Of a stretch of 47,885 nucleotides of DNA, positions 1 to 8,052 are shown one piece after another (within the stretch, counting starts at the first letter, position 1; each line of letters starts with the position of its first letter). The stretch comes from an uncultured Alphaproteobacteria bacterium (GTDB lineage Bacteria > Pseudomonadota > Alphaproteobacteria > MPNO01 > UBA830), in assembly GCA_913047365.1 (NCBI GenBank), contig CAJWUK010000005.1, forward strand, positions 1 through 47,885. Reading direction: 5' to 3'. The position numbers were made by a program, and so were the translations under genes. The notes beneath the pieces were generated by a model. That model worked only from the letters and a program-made list of their open reading frames with translations, was not told the DNA's origin and ran no database searches.

Positions 1-112
1 CAGTTTTAAGCCCGCGCTTCGGGACTGGGTGCCGGATGAGTTGGCGCAATCGCTGGCGACCAACGGTGCTAGAAGCTGGGGGAAAGTCGAAGAGCTTATA
101 CGCGAGGGCTAG
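1..112 (+). CDS. 3' end of an unrecognised gene, cut by window edge
   Basis: Reading from base 2, an open frame of 36 codons runs to a TAG at 110-112. The visible tail starts SFKPALRDWVPDELAQ and ends VEELIREG. It is rich in Ala, Glu and Leu codons typical of this genome and ends 6 bases before the stop of the convergent bicupin gene, which fits a real gene end. The start and most of the protein lie outside the window. I do not recognise the family and assign no function. Confidence 0.5.
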   Translation, partial: SFKPALRDWVPDELAQSLATNGARSWGKVEELIREG

Positions 113-118
113 GCGGAA

Positions 119-973
119 TTACGACGCCTTCAATTTCAACGCCGCTACTGACGGGATGGTTATACAGAGAAGCTCGGTTCGCGCCTCCGGAGTGAAAGCC
201 GCCGTCTCGCCGGGCGCGACTTCGATGGCGGTGTGGCGCAGGTAATACCTCCGTCCGCATTTTCCGTTCCCCTTCATCACAAACAGGATCCGCAGGTGAT
301 CCGTGCCGGGCAGCACCTGGCGTTTGCCGGGTGCAAGTCGATAGATTGTCACCTCGGTTCCCCGCTCGGAAAACCGACCTAAATTCTTTTGTTCGATGCC
401 GAATGTTCCGCCCTGCCGCCAGGCAAAATGGGCTGGCTTCATGATGACGGGTTCGCTGTATCGCGGCGGCGGAAATTCCAGTGGCGCACCGGTCAGGTAC
501 TGCCAAATGGCCTCATACCCATCCATGTTTCGTTTTCCGTTACCGCGCGTGCGCCGGAATATACCCTTTTCGAACCGGCCGAATTCGCCGAGCTCGTCAT
601 AGGCTCGGTTTATTTCGTCCCGGTTCAAATATCCCTTGCCGCTGGCCCCGCCGAACTGAATGACCATGACGGTTCGTTCGGGGCCTTCCTGTGGACCGTA
701 ATGCAGCCCTTCTGGGAAATAACCGATTTCACCGGCGTCGATTGTCTTCCCCGGTCCGATAGGCACGCTGCCCGAAATGCAATAGCGGATCTGATCCCAG
801 GGGTGGCGGTGGCGGGGCGAGAAGAATTCGGCGCTCTCACGCCCGATATGCAGGCCGTAATTCTCTGTGCTGCCGGCTTCGCCCTCGATAAGGCGTTTAA
901 GCAGGATTTTTCCTTTGCGATGGCGAAGCTGATTCCCGCGCCATTTTTTTTCTGATGCCTGAACCAGTCTCAC
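119..973 (-). CDS. Bicupin domain protein
   Basis: A 284-residue protein with two cupin-like beta-barrel halves. The N-terminal half (about 50-110) carries likely metal ligands H55, H57 and H91, with Q61 where a Glu or Gln ligand usually sits. The C-terminal half (about 200-275) keeps the barrel pattern but lacks the histidine pair, so it may be structural. The start is a GTG at 973, preceded by a strong AAGGGGG ribosome binding site; no ATG lies nearby. The family includes dioxygenases, isomerases and sugar- or ligand-binding proteins, so the substrate cannot be named. No signal peptide is seen, so it is probably cytoplasmic. It faces away from the metY-hydrolase pair and ends against the convergent gene tail at 112. 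Confidence 0.75.
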   Translation of the reverse strand: MRLVQASEKKWRGNQLRHRKGKILLKRLIEGEAGSTENYGLHIGRESAEFFSPRHRHPWDQIRYCISGSVPIGPGKTIDAGEIGYFPEGLHYGPQEGPERTVMVIQFGGASGKGYLNRDEINRAYDELGEFGRFEKGIFRRTRGNGKRNMDGYEAIWQYLTGAPLEFPPPRYSEPVIMKPAHFAWRQGGTFGIEQKNLGRFSERGTEVTIYRLAPGKRQVLPGTDHLRILFVMKGNGKCGRRYYLRHTAIEVAPGETAAFTPEARTELLCITIPSVAALKLKAS

Positions 974-1283
974 CGGCGTTCCCCCTTGGTCAGAACAGGA
1001 GATTAGCGGGACGCAAGCGGTTTAGACAACGTGCTATAAACACCTAGATACCCATTCTTAGGGGAACCGATAGCTGATATGTCCCAGCACCTAGGCTAGG
1101 CGTGCTCCGTCCGGGCCAACAAGGTTCTCTTCCTGTACCGACCATGTGCCACCGGCCTGTCGTCGTCTTCTCAGCCTTTAGCGGTTCCTTCGACGATGGC
1201 CATCTGACGGTCATGAAAGGCCCCCAGCAGGGGGGAAAGAACTATCGGCGCTCGCCGGGCCGAACAATCGGCAAAGCGCCGCG
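974..1283. other. 310-base intergenic region without a supported gene
   Basis: This gap separates the bicupin gene start from the 3' end of the alpha/beta hydrolase. It should contain the bicupin promoter, but no convincing -35/-10 pair stands out. A small GC hairpin with arms GCCCCC and GGGGGG lies near 1219-1236. Open frames in it are short and lack a ribosome binding site or family resemblance. Confidence 0.5.
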
Positions 1284-1313
1284 AAACCCGCGATCAGAAA
1301 GCGAGATCGCGGG
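1284..1313 (-). terminator. Possible Rho-independent terminator of the metY-hydrolase operon
   Basis: On the minus strand CCCGCGATC (1313-1305) and GATCGCGGG (1295-1287) form a perfect 9-bp stem with a 9-base loop, followed by TTT. The stop codon of the hydrolase (1294-1296) lies inside the structure. The T-run is short, so termination strength is uncertain. Confidence 0.5.
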
Positions 1314-2103
1314 GTGATATCGCACGGATCAGCGTATCCAGAGTTTCGTCAGGGCGTTCAACCATCATTATGTGGCCGCATTCTTTCAAAATGACGGTCT
1401 TCGCGTCAGGTATCGCGTCGGCCAGTGGTGCGGCGGCCTTTACCGGGGTCATCATGTCGCGGTCGCCGGCAACGATCACCGTCGGACAGGTAACCCTGGC
1501 CGCGGCCTCGGGCGCGCGCTTCCAGGCATCGCAGGCGGCCATGTCGATCCCCAGCACGTCAACCGGCGCGCGGGCCAGCAGCGACCGGCCGCCGCCCTGC
1601 ATCCACATGCCGGGCGCGCGGTTCATACCGAAATGGGCCGGTTTCCCGAACCCCCAAGAGACGATCAGGTCCCACGCCACGGGGTCGTTCGATTTTGTCG
1701 CTGCCAGAAGATCGGGATGCACCGGCATCGCCGCCGCGGTTCCCAGCAGCACGAGAGACGAGAGCCTGCCGCCTGCTTCCGCCGCTGCAGCCAGCGCGAC
1801 CAGAGATCCCATGGAATGGCCGACCAGGGACACCTTCTCCGCGCCACAGGCATCGATCATGCGCACCACCCAGGCGGCCATGTCGTCAATGGTCTCATAC
1901 GCAGGTCCATCCGACTTACCGTGACCCGGCAGATCAATGGCGAGGACGCCATAGCCGTGCCAGGCAAACCAGCGCGTCTGTAGCGCCCAGATGCTGTGAT
2001 CCATCCCCGCACCGTGAAGGAAGATCACAGCCGGCAGGGACGGTGCGAATTCCTTGCCGCCGGTCGCCGCGAAGACCGTTTTTTCGTCAACCTTCAGTTC
2101 CAT
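1294..2103 (-). CDS. Alpha/beta-fold hydrolase
   Basis: A 269-residue alpha/beta hydrolase. The oxyanion loop HGAGMDHSIW lies near 30-39, the nucleophile elbow GHSMG puts the serine at 97, a downstream GDRDMMTP segment supplies the acid, and CGHIMMVERP near the end supplies the histidine. There is no signal peptide, so it is probably a cytoplasmic esterase or C-C bond hydrolase; the substrate is not readable. Its ATG shares one base with the TAA of the upstream metY-like gene (TAATG at 2105-2101), so the two are very probably translationally coupled. That makes an acyl-homoserine-related or thioester-cleaving role conceivable, but it is not a recognised MetX, because the family-specific regions are absent. 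Confidence 0.85.
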   Translation of the reverse strand: MELKVDEKTVFAATGGKEFAPSLPAVIFLHGAGMDHSIWALQTRWFAWHGYGVLAIDLPGHGKSDGPAYETIDDMAAWVVRMIDACGAEKVSLVGHSMGSLVALAAAAEAGGRLSSLVLLGTAAAMPVHPDLLAATKSNDPVAWDLIVSWGFGKPAHFGMNRAPGMWMQGGGRSLLARAPVDVLGIDMAACDAWKRAPEAAARVTCPTVIVAGDRDMMTPVKAAAPLADAIPDAKTVILKECGHIMMVERPDETLDTLIRAISPRDLAF

Positions 2104-3419
2104 TATTCGGCAGCCTTTACCTGGGTGGCACGAAGCGCGGCTCGCAGGGCCTGATCCAGGTCGTCCATAAGATCGTCCGGGTCTTCCAGCCCGATGGACA
2201 GGCGTACCAATTCCTCCCCGATACCGGCTGCCTTCAGCGCCTCCGTATCCATCTGCTGATGGGTGGTCGACGCGGGATGGATAACCAGCGATTTCGCGTC
2301 ACCCACATTGGCGAGATGGGAAAACAGGGCGAGCCGTTCGATAAACACGCGCCCGGCTTCGCGACCGCCTTTGATGCCGAAGGAAAAGATCGCCCCCGGC
2401 CCCTTTGTCAGTAACCGGGCGGCAAGGTCCTTGTCGGGATGATCGTCGCGTTCCGGCCACGTGACCCAGTCGACCGCATCGTGACCGCCGAGGAACTCGA
2501 CCACCTTTCGCGCGTTCGCCACATGGCGTTCCATTCGCACATGAAGGGTTTCAACACCCTGCAGAATGTTGAAGGCGTTGGTCGGGCTAAGGGTCGCGCC
2601 GAAATCACGCAGACCTTCCGCCCGAGCCCGCATGATGAAAGCCGCAGGGCCGAACTCTTCCGCGAAATTGAGGCCATGATACCCAGCATAGGGTTTGGTC
2701 AGTGTCGGGAACTTACCGGAGGCCTCCCAGTCGAAATTGCCGGAATCGACGATCACGCCGGCGATGGAGGTGCCGTGTCCGCCCAAGAACTTGGTCGCCG
2801 AATGCATCACCAGATCGACACCGTGTTCGAACGGCCGACACAAAAAAGGAGTGGCGAAGGTGTTGTCGATCATTATCGGAATATCGGCATCATGCGCGAT
2901 CTCCGCGATACGCGGCAGGTCCATGACCTCAAGCCCGGGATTGCCAAGGGTTTCACCGAAAACCAGACGCGTGTCCGGCGTAATGGCCTTTGCAAACCCC
3001 ACCGGATCCCGCGGATCGACGAAAGTCGCGGTGATCCCGAAGCGCGGCAGCGTGTGATAAAACATGTTGTGGCTGCCACCATAGATGGACGCAGACGACA
3101 CGATGTGCCCGCCCTGCCCCATTAGCGTAACGACAGCGAGATGCAGCGCCGCCTGACCGGACGACGTCGCCACCGCGCCGAGCCCCCCTTCCAGCGCTGC
3201 GATGCGTTCTTCCAGAACAGCCACCGTGGGGTTTGAAATCCGCGAATATATGTGGCCCGCCCGTTCCAGATTGAATAGCGCCGCTGCGTGGTCCGTATCC
3301 TGAAACACATAGGACGTGGTCTGGTAAATGGGTTGCGCGCGGGCGCCGGTGGCAGGGTCAGGCTGCTGGCCCGCGTGTAAGCCCAGCGTATCGAATTTGA
3401 AAAGCTTGGGATCGATCAT
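2103..3419 (-). CDS. metY: O-acetylhomoserine sulfhydrylase (Cys/Met metabolism PLP enzyme)
   Basis: A 438-residue PLP-dependent enzyme of the Cys/Met metabolism family. It would make homocysteine from O-acetylhomoserine and sulfide in the cytoplasm. The N-terminal signature [12 protein letters not shown] (11-22), a YSRISNPT segment near 58-65 and the cofactor lysine in [11 protein letters not shown] (K210) fit O-acetylhomoserine aminocarboxypropyltransferases, which are longer (about 425-440) than cystathionine synthases. The start ATG at 3419 has AGGGG close upstream. It overlaps the downstream hydrolase by one base. No SAM riboswitch is visible upstream, in contrast to metZ at 15369. Substrate choice between O-acetyl- and O-succinylhomoserine is inferred from length and N-terminus only. 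Confidence 0.88.
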   Translation of the reverse strand: MIDPKLFKFDTLGLHAGQQPDPATGARAQPIYQTTSYVFQDTDHAAALFNLERAGHIYSRISNPTVAVLEERIAALEGGLGAVATSSGQAALHLAVVTLMGQGGHIVSSASIYGGSHNMFYHTLPRFGITATFVDPRDPVGFAKAITPDTRLVFGETLGNPGLEVMDLPRIAEIAHDADIPIMIDNTFATPFLCRPFEHGVDLVMHSATKFLGGHGTSIAGVIVDSGNFDWEASGKFPTLTKPYAGYHGLNFAEEFGPAAFIMRARAEGLRDFGATLSPTNAFNILQGVETLHVRMERHVANARKVVEFLGGHDAVDWVTWPERDDHPDKDLAARLLTKGPGAIFSFGIKGGREAGRVFIERLALFSHLANVGDAKSLVIHPASTTHQQMDTEALKAAGIGEELVRLSIGLEDPDDLMDDLDQALRAALRATQVKAAE

Positions 3420-3428
3420 TTTTGGCCC

Positions 3429-3653
3429 CTATTCCGCGCGGATAATCAAGATTGCTCGGTCAATTTCGACTGCTCTAGCGAAGGTGCGTTCGTGATAGCC
3501 GATTAAACTGTCGCGCTTTTTAATGAACTGGCCGCGGTTGGTATGCGGAATATTACCGGTCGCCGTCAACACGACCGCACCCATTGCCCGGCACAGATGG
3601 GCGGCGGCGGAAAATGCAAGAAGCAAGGTTGTTAGAAACGTGAATATTCGCAT
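3429..3653 (-). pseudogene. Truncated secreted molybdopterin-oxidoreductase-like remnant
   Basis: A 74-codon frame begins with a signal-peptide-like segment (MRIFTFLTTLLLAFSAAAH) and continues VVLTATGNI, TNRG, YH and DRA. That order resembles the N-terminus of small periplasmic molybdopterin-dependent oxidoreductases, as I remember them. The frame then stops at TAG (3429-3431), about 100 residues short of such proteins and without the cofactor-binding part. The stop lies 9 bases before the metY-like gene, so nothing of the missing part remains downstream. It could be a decayed gene or a short secreted peptide; the family match is from memory. Confidence 0.45.
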
Positions 3654-3772
3654 GGCGGTTCTCCTGCCATCGGATAACAGATCACCACAATGTACGGGGC
3701 TTTACGGGCATCCGCAAAGCGTGTCATGTGTTGGTCAGCAACAAATTCACGACGCAGAACACGGAGAAGATA

Positions 3773-4537
3773 ATGGGCAAGCTGGACGGTAAGGTCGCCA
3801 TCGTTACGGGCGCGGCGCAGGGGATCGGCGCGTCCTATGCCAAGGCGCTGGCCGAAGAGGGCGCGAAGGTCGCCGTCGTCGACGTCCTGGACGGCGCGGA
3901 AACAGCCGAACGTATTTCATCCGAGGTTGCCGGCTCCGAAGTCACAGCCTTTGAATGCGATATCTCCGACGAGGCGGCTACACTGAAACTGGTCGAAGAC
4001 GTGACGGCGAAACTGGGCGGCCTGCATATTCTGATCAACAATGCCGCGGTGTTCGGCACACTGCAGCCGCAGCCGTTTGACGAAATCGACATTGATCTGT
4101 GGGACAAGGTTCAGTCGGTCAACGTACGCGGCATGCTGCTGATGTGCCGGGCCGCCGTGAAGGTTTTCCGTCCGCAGAAATACGGCAAGATCGTGAATAT
4201 CGGATCGGACACGATCCTGAAAGGCATACCCTTTATGTCGCACTACGTGACATCCAAGGGCGGCGTCTACGCCCTGACACGTGTGTTGGCACGGGAACTG
4301 GGCGCCGACAATATCTCGGTCAACACGCTGGCCCCCGGCCTGACTATGAGCGAGGCGGTTCTTGCCTGGGGACCGGAAGGCGATCACGACAAAAACCTGG
4401 TGATCCAGTCGCGCAGCCTTCAGCGCGAACAGCTGCCCGCCGATCTGACCGGTGCCTGCGTGTTCCTGTCCTCGCCGGAAAGCGATTTCATGACCGGCCA
4501 GTACGTGGCCGTGAACGGCGGTGACTGCTTCAGCTAG
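3773..4537 (+). CDS. Short-chain dehydrogenase/reductase
   Basis: A 254-residue classical SDR, an NAD(P)-dependent oxidoreductase acting on an alcohol or ketone. The cofactor motif TGAAQGIG is at 12-19, NNAA at 89-92, the catalytic serine at S145 and YVTSK gives Y158 and K162. D37 after the second strand (VAVVD) suggests NAD preference. The ATG at 3773 was chosen because GGAG lies at 3763-3766; a longer frame upstream has no such site and no similarity. The C-terminal FMTGQYVAVNGGD is the usual SDR end. A GST gene follows 273 bases downstream on the same strand. The substrate cannot be read; an aromatic-degradation or hydroxyacid role is only suggested by the neighbourhood. Confidence 0.9.
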   Translation: MGKLDGKVAIVTGAAQGIGASYAKALAEEGAKVAVVDVLDGAETAERISSEVAGSEVTAFECDISDEAATLKLVEDVTAKLGGLHILINNAAVFGTLQPQPFDEIDIDLWDKVQSVNVRGMLLMCRAAVKVFRPQKYGKIVNIGSDTILKGIPFMSHYVTSKGGVYALTRVLARELGADNISVNTLAPGLTMSEAVLAWGPEGDHDKNLVIQSRSLQREQLPADLTGACVFLSSPESDFMTGQYVAVNGGDCFS

Positions 4538-4810
4538 GCGGACCCACGCTGTCCACCCGCGATTTTGCTCCAAGCAGTGGCAATCCAAACCAAGAACCCG
4601 AAGACGGCCCTGTTTGAGGTAGGAAGCAGGCACCTCTTTGAGAAAGCCCATGTTTTGACCAACTAGGCCGTTAGCATAGCCTTTCAAAATATTCAGACAG
4701 CCTAGAGCCGCTCACCCAGTTATGGGAGGCGTCTGCTGGACCTTACCTGTCCGACTGCGCGATAATCACAGTTAAGGTCGATTAAAAAATCTAACCAAGG
4801 GAGAGGATCC

Positions 4811-5422
4811 ATGAAACTGTATTACACCAAAGGTACGTGTTCGTTCGGCCCGCACATCGCCATGCGCGAACTGGGGATCGAACCAGAAATGATCCCCGTC
4901 AACCTGATGGAAAAGAAGCTGCCGGGCGGCGGTGATTTCAAGGGTCACAATCCCAAAGGCTACGTGCCCTATATCGAAACCGATGACGGCACCGGCCTCA
5001 GCGAATGCGGGGTCATCCTGCAGTATCTGGCCGACCAGTATCCGGAGAAAGGCCTGATCCCGGCGGCGGGCACCTCCGAGCGCTATAAGGTGCAGGACTG
5101 GCTCAGCTTTATAGGCTCCGAACTGCACAAGAACCTGCCGCCGATGTTCCTACCGAATATTCCGGAAGACTACCGCCCGGTGGCCCGCGCCCGGCTGGAA
5201 GTCCGCCTGAACTACATGAACGAGGAGCTGGAAGGTAAACATTACCTGATGGGCGATAGGTTCACCGTGGCGGATTGTTATGCAACCGCAATCCTGAACT
5301 GGACCAAGCCTGCGAAGTACGACCTGTCCGCGCATCCCAATGTGCAGGCGTATTACGAACGCTGTTGCGCCCGCGACAGCGTTGTGGCGGCTAACGCGGC
5401 TGAGGAAGCAGCCGCGGCTTAG
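4811..5422 (+). CDS. Glutathione S-transferase family protein
   Basis: A 203-residue cytosolic GST, close to the family's usual 200-220. The N-terminal thioredoxin-like domain starts MKLYYTKGTCSFGPH with C10 and S11 at the position of the catalytic Cys/Ser of beta-type bacterial GSTs. GYVPYI provides the cis-proline and SECGVI the glutathione gamma-glutamyl contact region. The C-terminal helical domain carries the conserved FTVADCYA pattern. The start has AGGGAGAGG just upstream. In bacteria such enzymes often act in aromatic catabolism, dehalogenation or ring-cleavage product isomerisation; here the neighbours (SDR, TauD, Rieske) make a catabolic role plausible but unproven. Confidence 0.88.
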   Translation: MKLYYTKGTCSFGPHIAMRELGIEPEMIPVNLMEKKLPGGGDFKGHNPKGYVPYIETDDGTGLSECGVILQYLADQYPEKGLIPAAGTSERYKVQDWLSFIGSELHKNLPPMFLPNIPEDYRPVARARLEVRLNYMNEELEGKHYLMGDRFTVADCYATAILNWTKPAKYDLSAHPNVQAYYERCCARDSVVAANAAEEAAAA

Positions 5423-5432
5423 TCCTTGTAGC

Positions 5433-5537
5433 TGTCACCCCAGCCTTATCCCGGGGTCCAGTCTCAAACGGCGCAGACGGAAAAGCGGCGGGGGTAGGGG
5501 AACCTTCATAAAATGCCGGCACAGGGCCGGGAGGACA
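5433..5537. repeat. Inverted intergenic repeat, copy A
   Basis: A 29-base unit at 5433-5461 (starts TGTCACCCCAGCC, ends GGGGTCCAG) and an oppositely oriented relative at 5509-5537 (CCGGCACAGGGCCGGGAGG then ACA) flank about 47 unrelated bases. Copy B at 36468-36544 has the same two units: by eye 23 of 29 bases agree for the first unit and about 20 of 29 for the second. It lies in a gap after the GST gene, like a REP/BIME-type element. Confidence 0.6.
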
Positions 5538-5620
5538 ATCGAGCCTTGATAGACGGACCCGTCTTCTTTTCCACAGTTGCGTGTGGTTAGATTTCCCTGA
5601 CGACAGGAAGAGGTACCATC

Positions 5621-6526
5621 ATGCATGTTCATCCGACCGGCGAATTCGCCAACCATGCGAAGGATTACGATCACATCACCGTCGTGCCGCTGGGCGCCGC
5701 GATGGGAGCGGAAATCCAGGGCATCGATGTCCGCGACCTGACCGACGAAAGTTTTGCCGAGGTGGCGGATGCGCTGTACCGCCACAAGATGATCTTTTTC
5801 CGCGACCACGATATCTCCCACACCGATCAGGAGGAATTCACCCTGCGGTTCGGGGAATTCGGCAAGGATGCCTACACCCCTGGCGTTGACGGACACCCGG
5901 AAGTACAGCCGGTGCTGAAGGAAGCCGAATCGAAGGCGCATATGATTTTCGGCGGCGCCTGGCACACGGATTCGCCGTTCCTGCCGCAACCCCCGGCCAT
6001 CACCATCCTGTTCGGCAAGGACATCCCGCCCTATGGCGGCGATACGATGTGGACGAACACCGCACTGGCGTATGCGTTTCTGAGCGACACCATGAAGAAC
6101 ACCATCGCCGGTCTGCGGGTTCACATGTCTGCCCGTACCGTGCTGGCGGAAGTGAAAAAGGGCGCGGAGAAATTCGGCGAAAAAAGCCTGGGCGGAACGC
6201 CGCTTCAGTTCGATCCCGAACCCATGATCGCTGGCGCGTTCCATCCGCTGGTCCGCACCCATCCGACGACGGGCGAAAAGGCCTTGTATGTGGACGACGC
6301 CTATGCGGTCTCAATCGAGGGAATGACCGAGCCGGAAGCCAACGCGATCATGGAATTTTTGCGCTGGCACGTCACCCAGCCGGCCTTTACCTGCCGCCTG
6401 CACTGGGAGCCGCATACCCTGACCGTCTGGGACAACCGGCTGTGCCTGCACCACGCCTTCAACGACCACGACGGGTACCGCCGCGAAATGTACCGGACGA
6501 CCGTCCTGGGGGAAGTACCGGCTTAA
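5621..6526 (+). CDS. TauD/TfdA-type Fe(II)/2-oxoglutarate dioxygenase
   Basis: A 301-residue non-heme iron dioxygenase that couples 2-oxoglutarate decarboxylation to hydroxylation of an organic acid, sulfonate or aryl-oxy acid. The iron ligands are visible: H115 and D117 in AWHTDSPF and the distal H277 in WDNRLCLHH; the 2-oxoglutarate-binding arginine is expected in YRREMYRTTV, 11-16 residues later. Length is typical (280-310). The ATG has AGGAAGAGG close upstream. It converges on the VanA-type Rieske gene with only 3 bases between stops. A second, distinct TauD protein lies at 44891, also beside Rieske genes. The substrate cannot be determined from sequence alone. Confidence 0.9.
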   Translation: MHVHPTGEFANHAKDYDHITVVPLGAAMGAEIQGIDVRDLTDESFAEVADALYRHKMIFFRDHDISHTDQEEFTLRFGEFGKDAYTPGVDGHPEVQPVLKEAESKAHMIFGGAWHTDSPFLPQPPAITILFGKDIPPYGGDTMWTNTALAYAFLSDTMKNTIAGLRVHMSARTVLAEVKKGAEKFGEKSLGGTPLQFDPEPMIAGAFHPLVRTHPTTGEKALYVDDAYAVSIEGMTEPEANAIMEFLRWHVTQPAFTCRLHWEPHTLTVWDNRLCLHHAFNDHDGYRREMYRTTVLGEVPA

Positions 6527-6529
6527 ACC

Positions 6530-7621
6530 TTATTCCGCGGCCACCGCGAACGGCTGGGTGACGACATCGTCATCGGCGAGCATGACAGGCGGCAGGCAGA
6601 AATTGGGGTCGTCCTGCTCCGCCTGGATCATGGCCTCCAGCAACTTGCGGCCCTGCACCGGCGCTTTGTCCACCTTAACCGGCAGCTGCGGCAGTTTGGG
6701 CATACCCTCCGCCCGCAGACGCTGATCCTGTATTTCCAGCAGTTCCCGGTCTTCCATGAAGGTTTGTTGCGTCGCTTCATAAATCCGGTCGTTAAGTTCG
6801 TCGTCGTCGAGCTGGAAGTTGCGGGCAAGCCCCCAGATGTAGTGCGAAGAGTGGTCGGTTTCCGGCGTGATGATGTGGATCGGCCGCATCATGAAATGAT
6901 CCCGGGTGCGATCGGTGCCCACGGTGTGAAAGGCGGCCTCGGTCATGTTGAAACCGGGGGCCATGTAGATCGCGATCTGCCAGCGATTGATGGGCTTGTC
7001 GTTTCCCTGGGCCATGGCAAAGAAGGGTGGCGGGTCAATATTGGGCATTTCACGGTGCGCGCGAACGACCCGGTCGCCGATCACTTCGGTCATCACCGGC
7101 GAATCCGCCACCGCATCGTTGCCGATGGTATGCTTGTGAATATAGGTCTCGTGCGACAGATCCAGCAGGTTGTCGTTGATCAGCCGGTAATCACATTTGA
7201 AGTGCAGGTAGCCCGTGGTCGCCGCCCAGCCGGGAGCATCCATCCAGTGCAGATCGGGGATCAGGTCTTCATCGGCCAGATCGGCCGCGCCCATCCAGAT
7301 CCAGATCAACGCGTGGCGCTCAGCCACTGGAAATTTTTGAACCTTGATGTTTTTCGGTGTCGTGTCCTGACCGGGCACCATCGCGCAGGCGCCGCCGGAA
7401 TCGAAGCGCAGGCCATGATAGCCGCATTCGACCAGCCCATCGACGGTCTTGCCGGTGGACAGCGGAACCAGCCGGTGGGGACAGCGGTCTTCCAGCGCCG
7501 CGATCGACCCGTCCGCTGCGCGCCAGATAATGACGGCCTGGTTCAGGATGGTGCGGGCGAAAATCTGATCGGTAATTTCGTGCGCATGGGCTGCGACGTA
7601 CCAGCAGTTTTTGGGATACAT
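6530..7621 (-). CDS. Rieske non-heme iron oxygenase, vanillate demethylase (VanA)-like
   Basis: A 363-residue oxygenase component. The Rieske [2Fe-2S] motif is C47-x-H49 with C66-x2-H69, and the mononuclear iron site is in LLDLSHETYIHKH. The start MYPKNCWYVAAHAHEI is typical of VanA-like O-demethylases and related monooxygenases, which use NADH through a ferredoxin-reductase partner. No reductase gene lies beside it. The ATG at 7621 is set by GGGGAG just upstream; the frame stays open beyond it only because it runs antisense-free through the tRNA-Leu gene. Its C-terminal half resembles the partial gene at 47196 (both have HWMDAPGW and the LSH...H segment). Substrate unknown; demethylation of a methoxyaromatic is one option. 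Confidence 0.9.
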   Translation of the reverse strand: MYPKNCWYVAAHAHEITDQIFARTILNQAVIIWRAADGSIAALEDRCPHRLVPLSTGKTVDGLVECGYHGLRFDSGGACAMVPGQDTTPKNIKVQKFPVAERHALIWIWMGAADLADEDLIPDLHWMDAPGWAATTGYLHFKCDYRLINDNLLDLSHETYIHKHTIGNDAVADSPVMTEVIGDRVVRAHREMPNIDPPPFFAMAQGNDKPINRWQIAIYMAPGFNMTEAAFHTVGTDRTRDHFMMRPIHIITPETDHSSHYIWGLARNFQLDDDELNDRIYEATQQTFMEDRELLEIQDQRLRAEGMPKLPQLPVKVDKAPVQGRKLLEAMIQAEQDDPNFCLPPVMLADDDVVTQPFAVAAE

Positions 7622-7702
7622 ACGAAAACTCCCCTGTCTGTTGCCAATATTGTCGCACCCCGCCGGAAATGGCGCAATTGATAGGGTAAAGGAAAATTCA
7701 GG

Positions 7703-7789
<87 letters not shown>

Positions 7790-7799
7790 AGCGGCACTG

Positions 7800-7829
7800 G
7801 CTTTACCGCGCGACTGGCCGCGCGGTCAA
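7800..7829 (-). promoter_or_regulatory. Likely tRNA-Leu promoter with a dyad in its spacer
   Basis: On the minus strand TTGACC (7829-7824) and TAAAGC (7805-7800) are 18 bases apart, which puts transcription start a few bases before the tRNA 5' end at 7789. The spacer is almost filled by a perfect 8-bp inverted repeat, ACCGCGCG (7805-7812) and CGCGCGGT (7819-7826). Confidence 0.5.
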
Positions 7830-8052
7830 GGATGCGATTGATGCGTGCCCCGCGCTGACTGGTAAAATAAGGGAACTACCGAACGGATGATTCCGTCTGG
7901 AAGAGAAACAGGACAACCGGCCGCGACCTTCAGACCTGCTCTCGTTGGGTACTACCGGACATACTGGTAATACCAAGCGGAAAACCGCAATATTGCGCCA
8001 TTTTTATGGAGAGGCATTACTTTTGTTGAACTGCCCAACGGGCCGATTGGAC

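Noticed and set aside
1102-1317. 71-codon frame in the gap between the bicupin and hydrolase genes
   Set aside because: No ribosome binding site or similarity, and it overlaps the terminator-like hairpin of the hydrolase gene.
4590-4650. Signal recognition particle RNA-like stretch (GGTAGGAAGCAGG)
   Set aside because: Only a short GGAAGCAG match; the SRP tetraloop and asymmetric stem do not fold around it.
3917-4687. 256-codon open frame opposite to the SDR gene and the following gap
   Set aside because: Its body mirrors the SDR codons and it has no recognisable domain or start signal.
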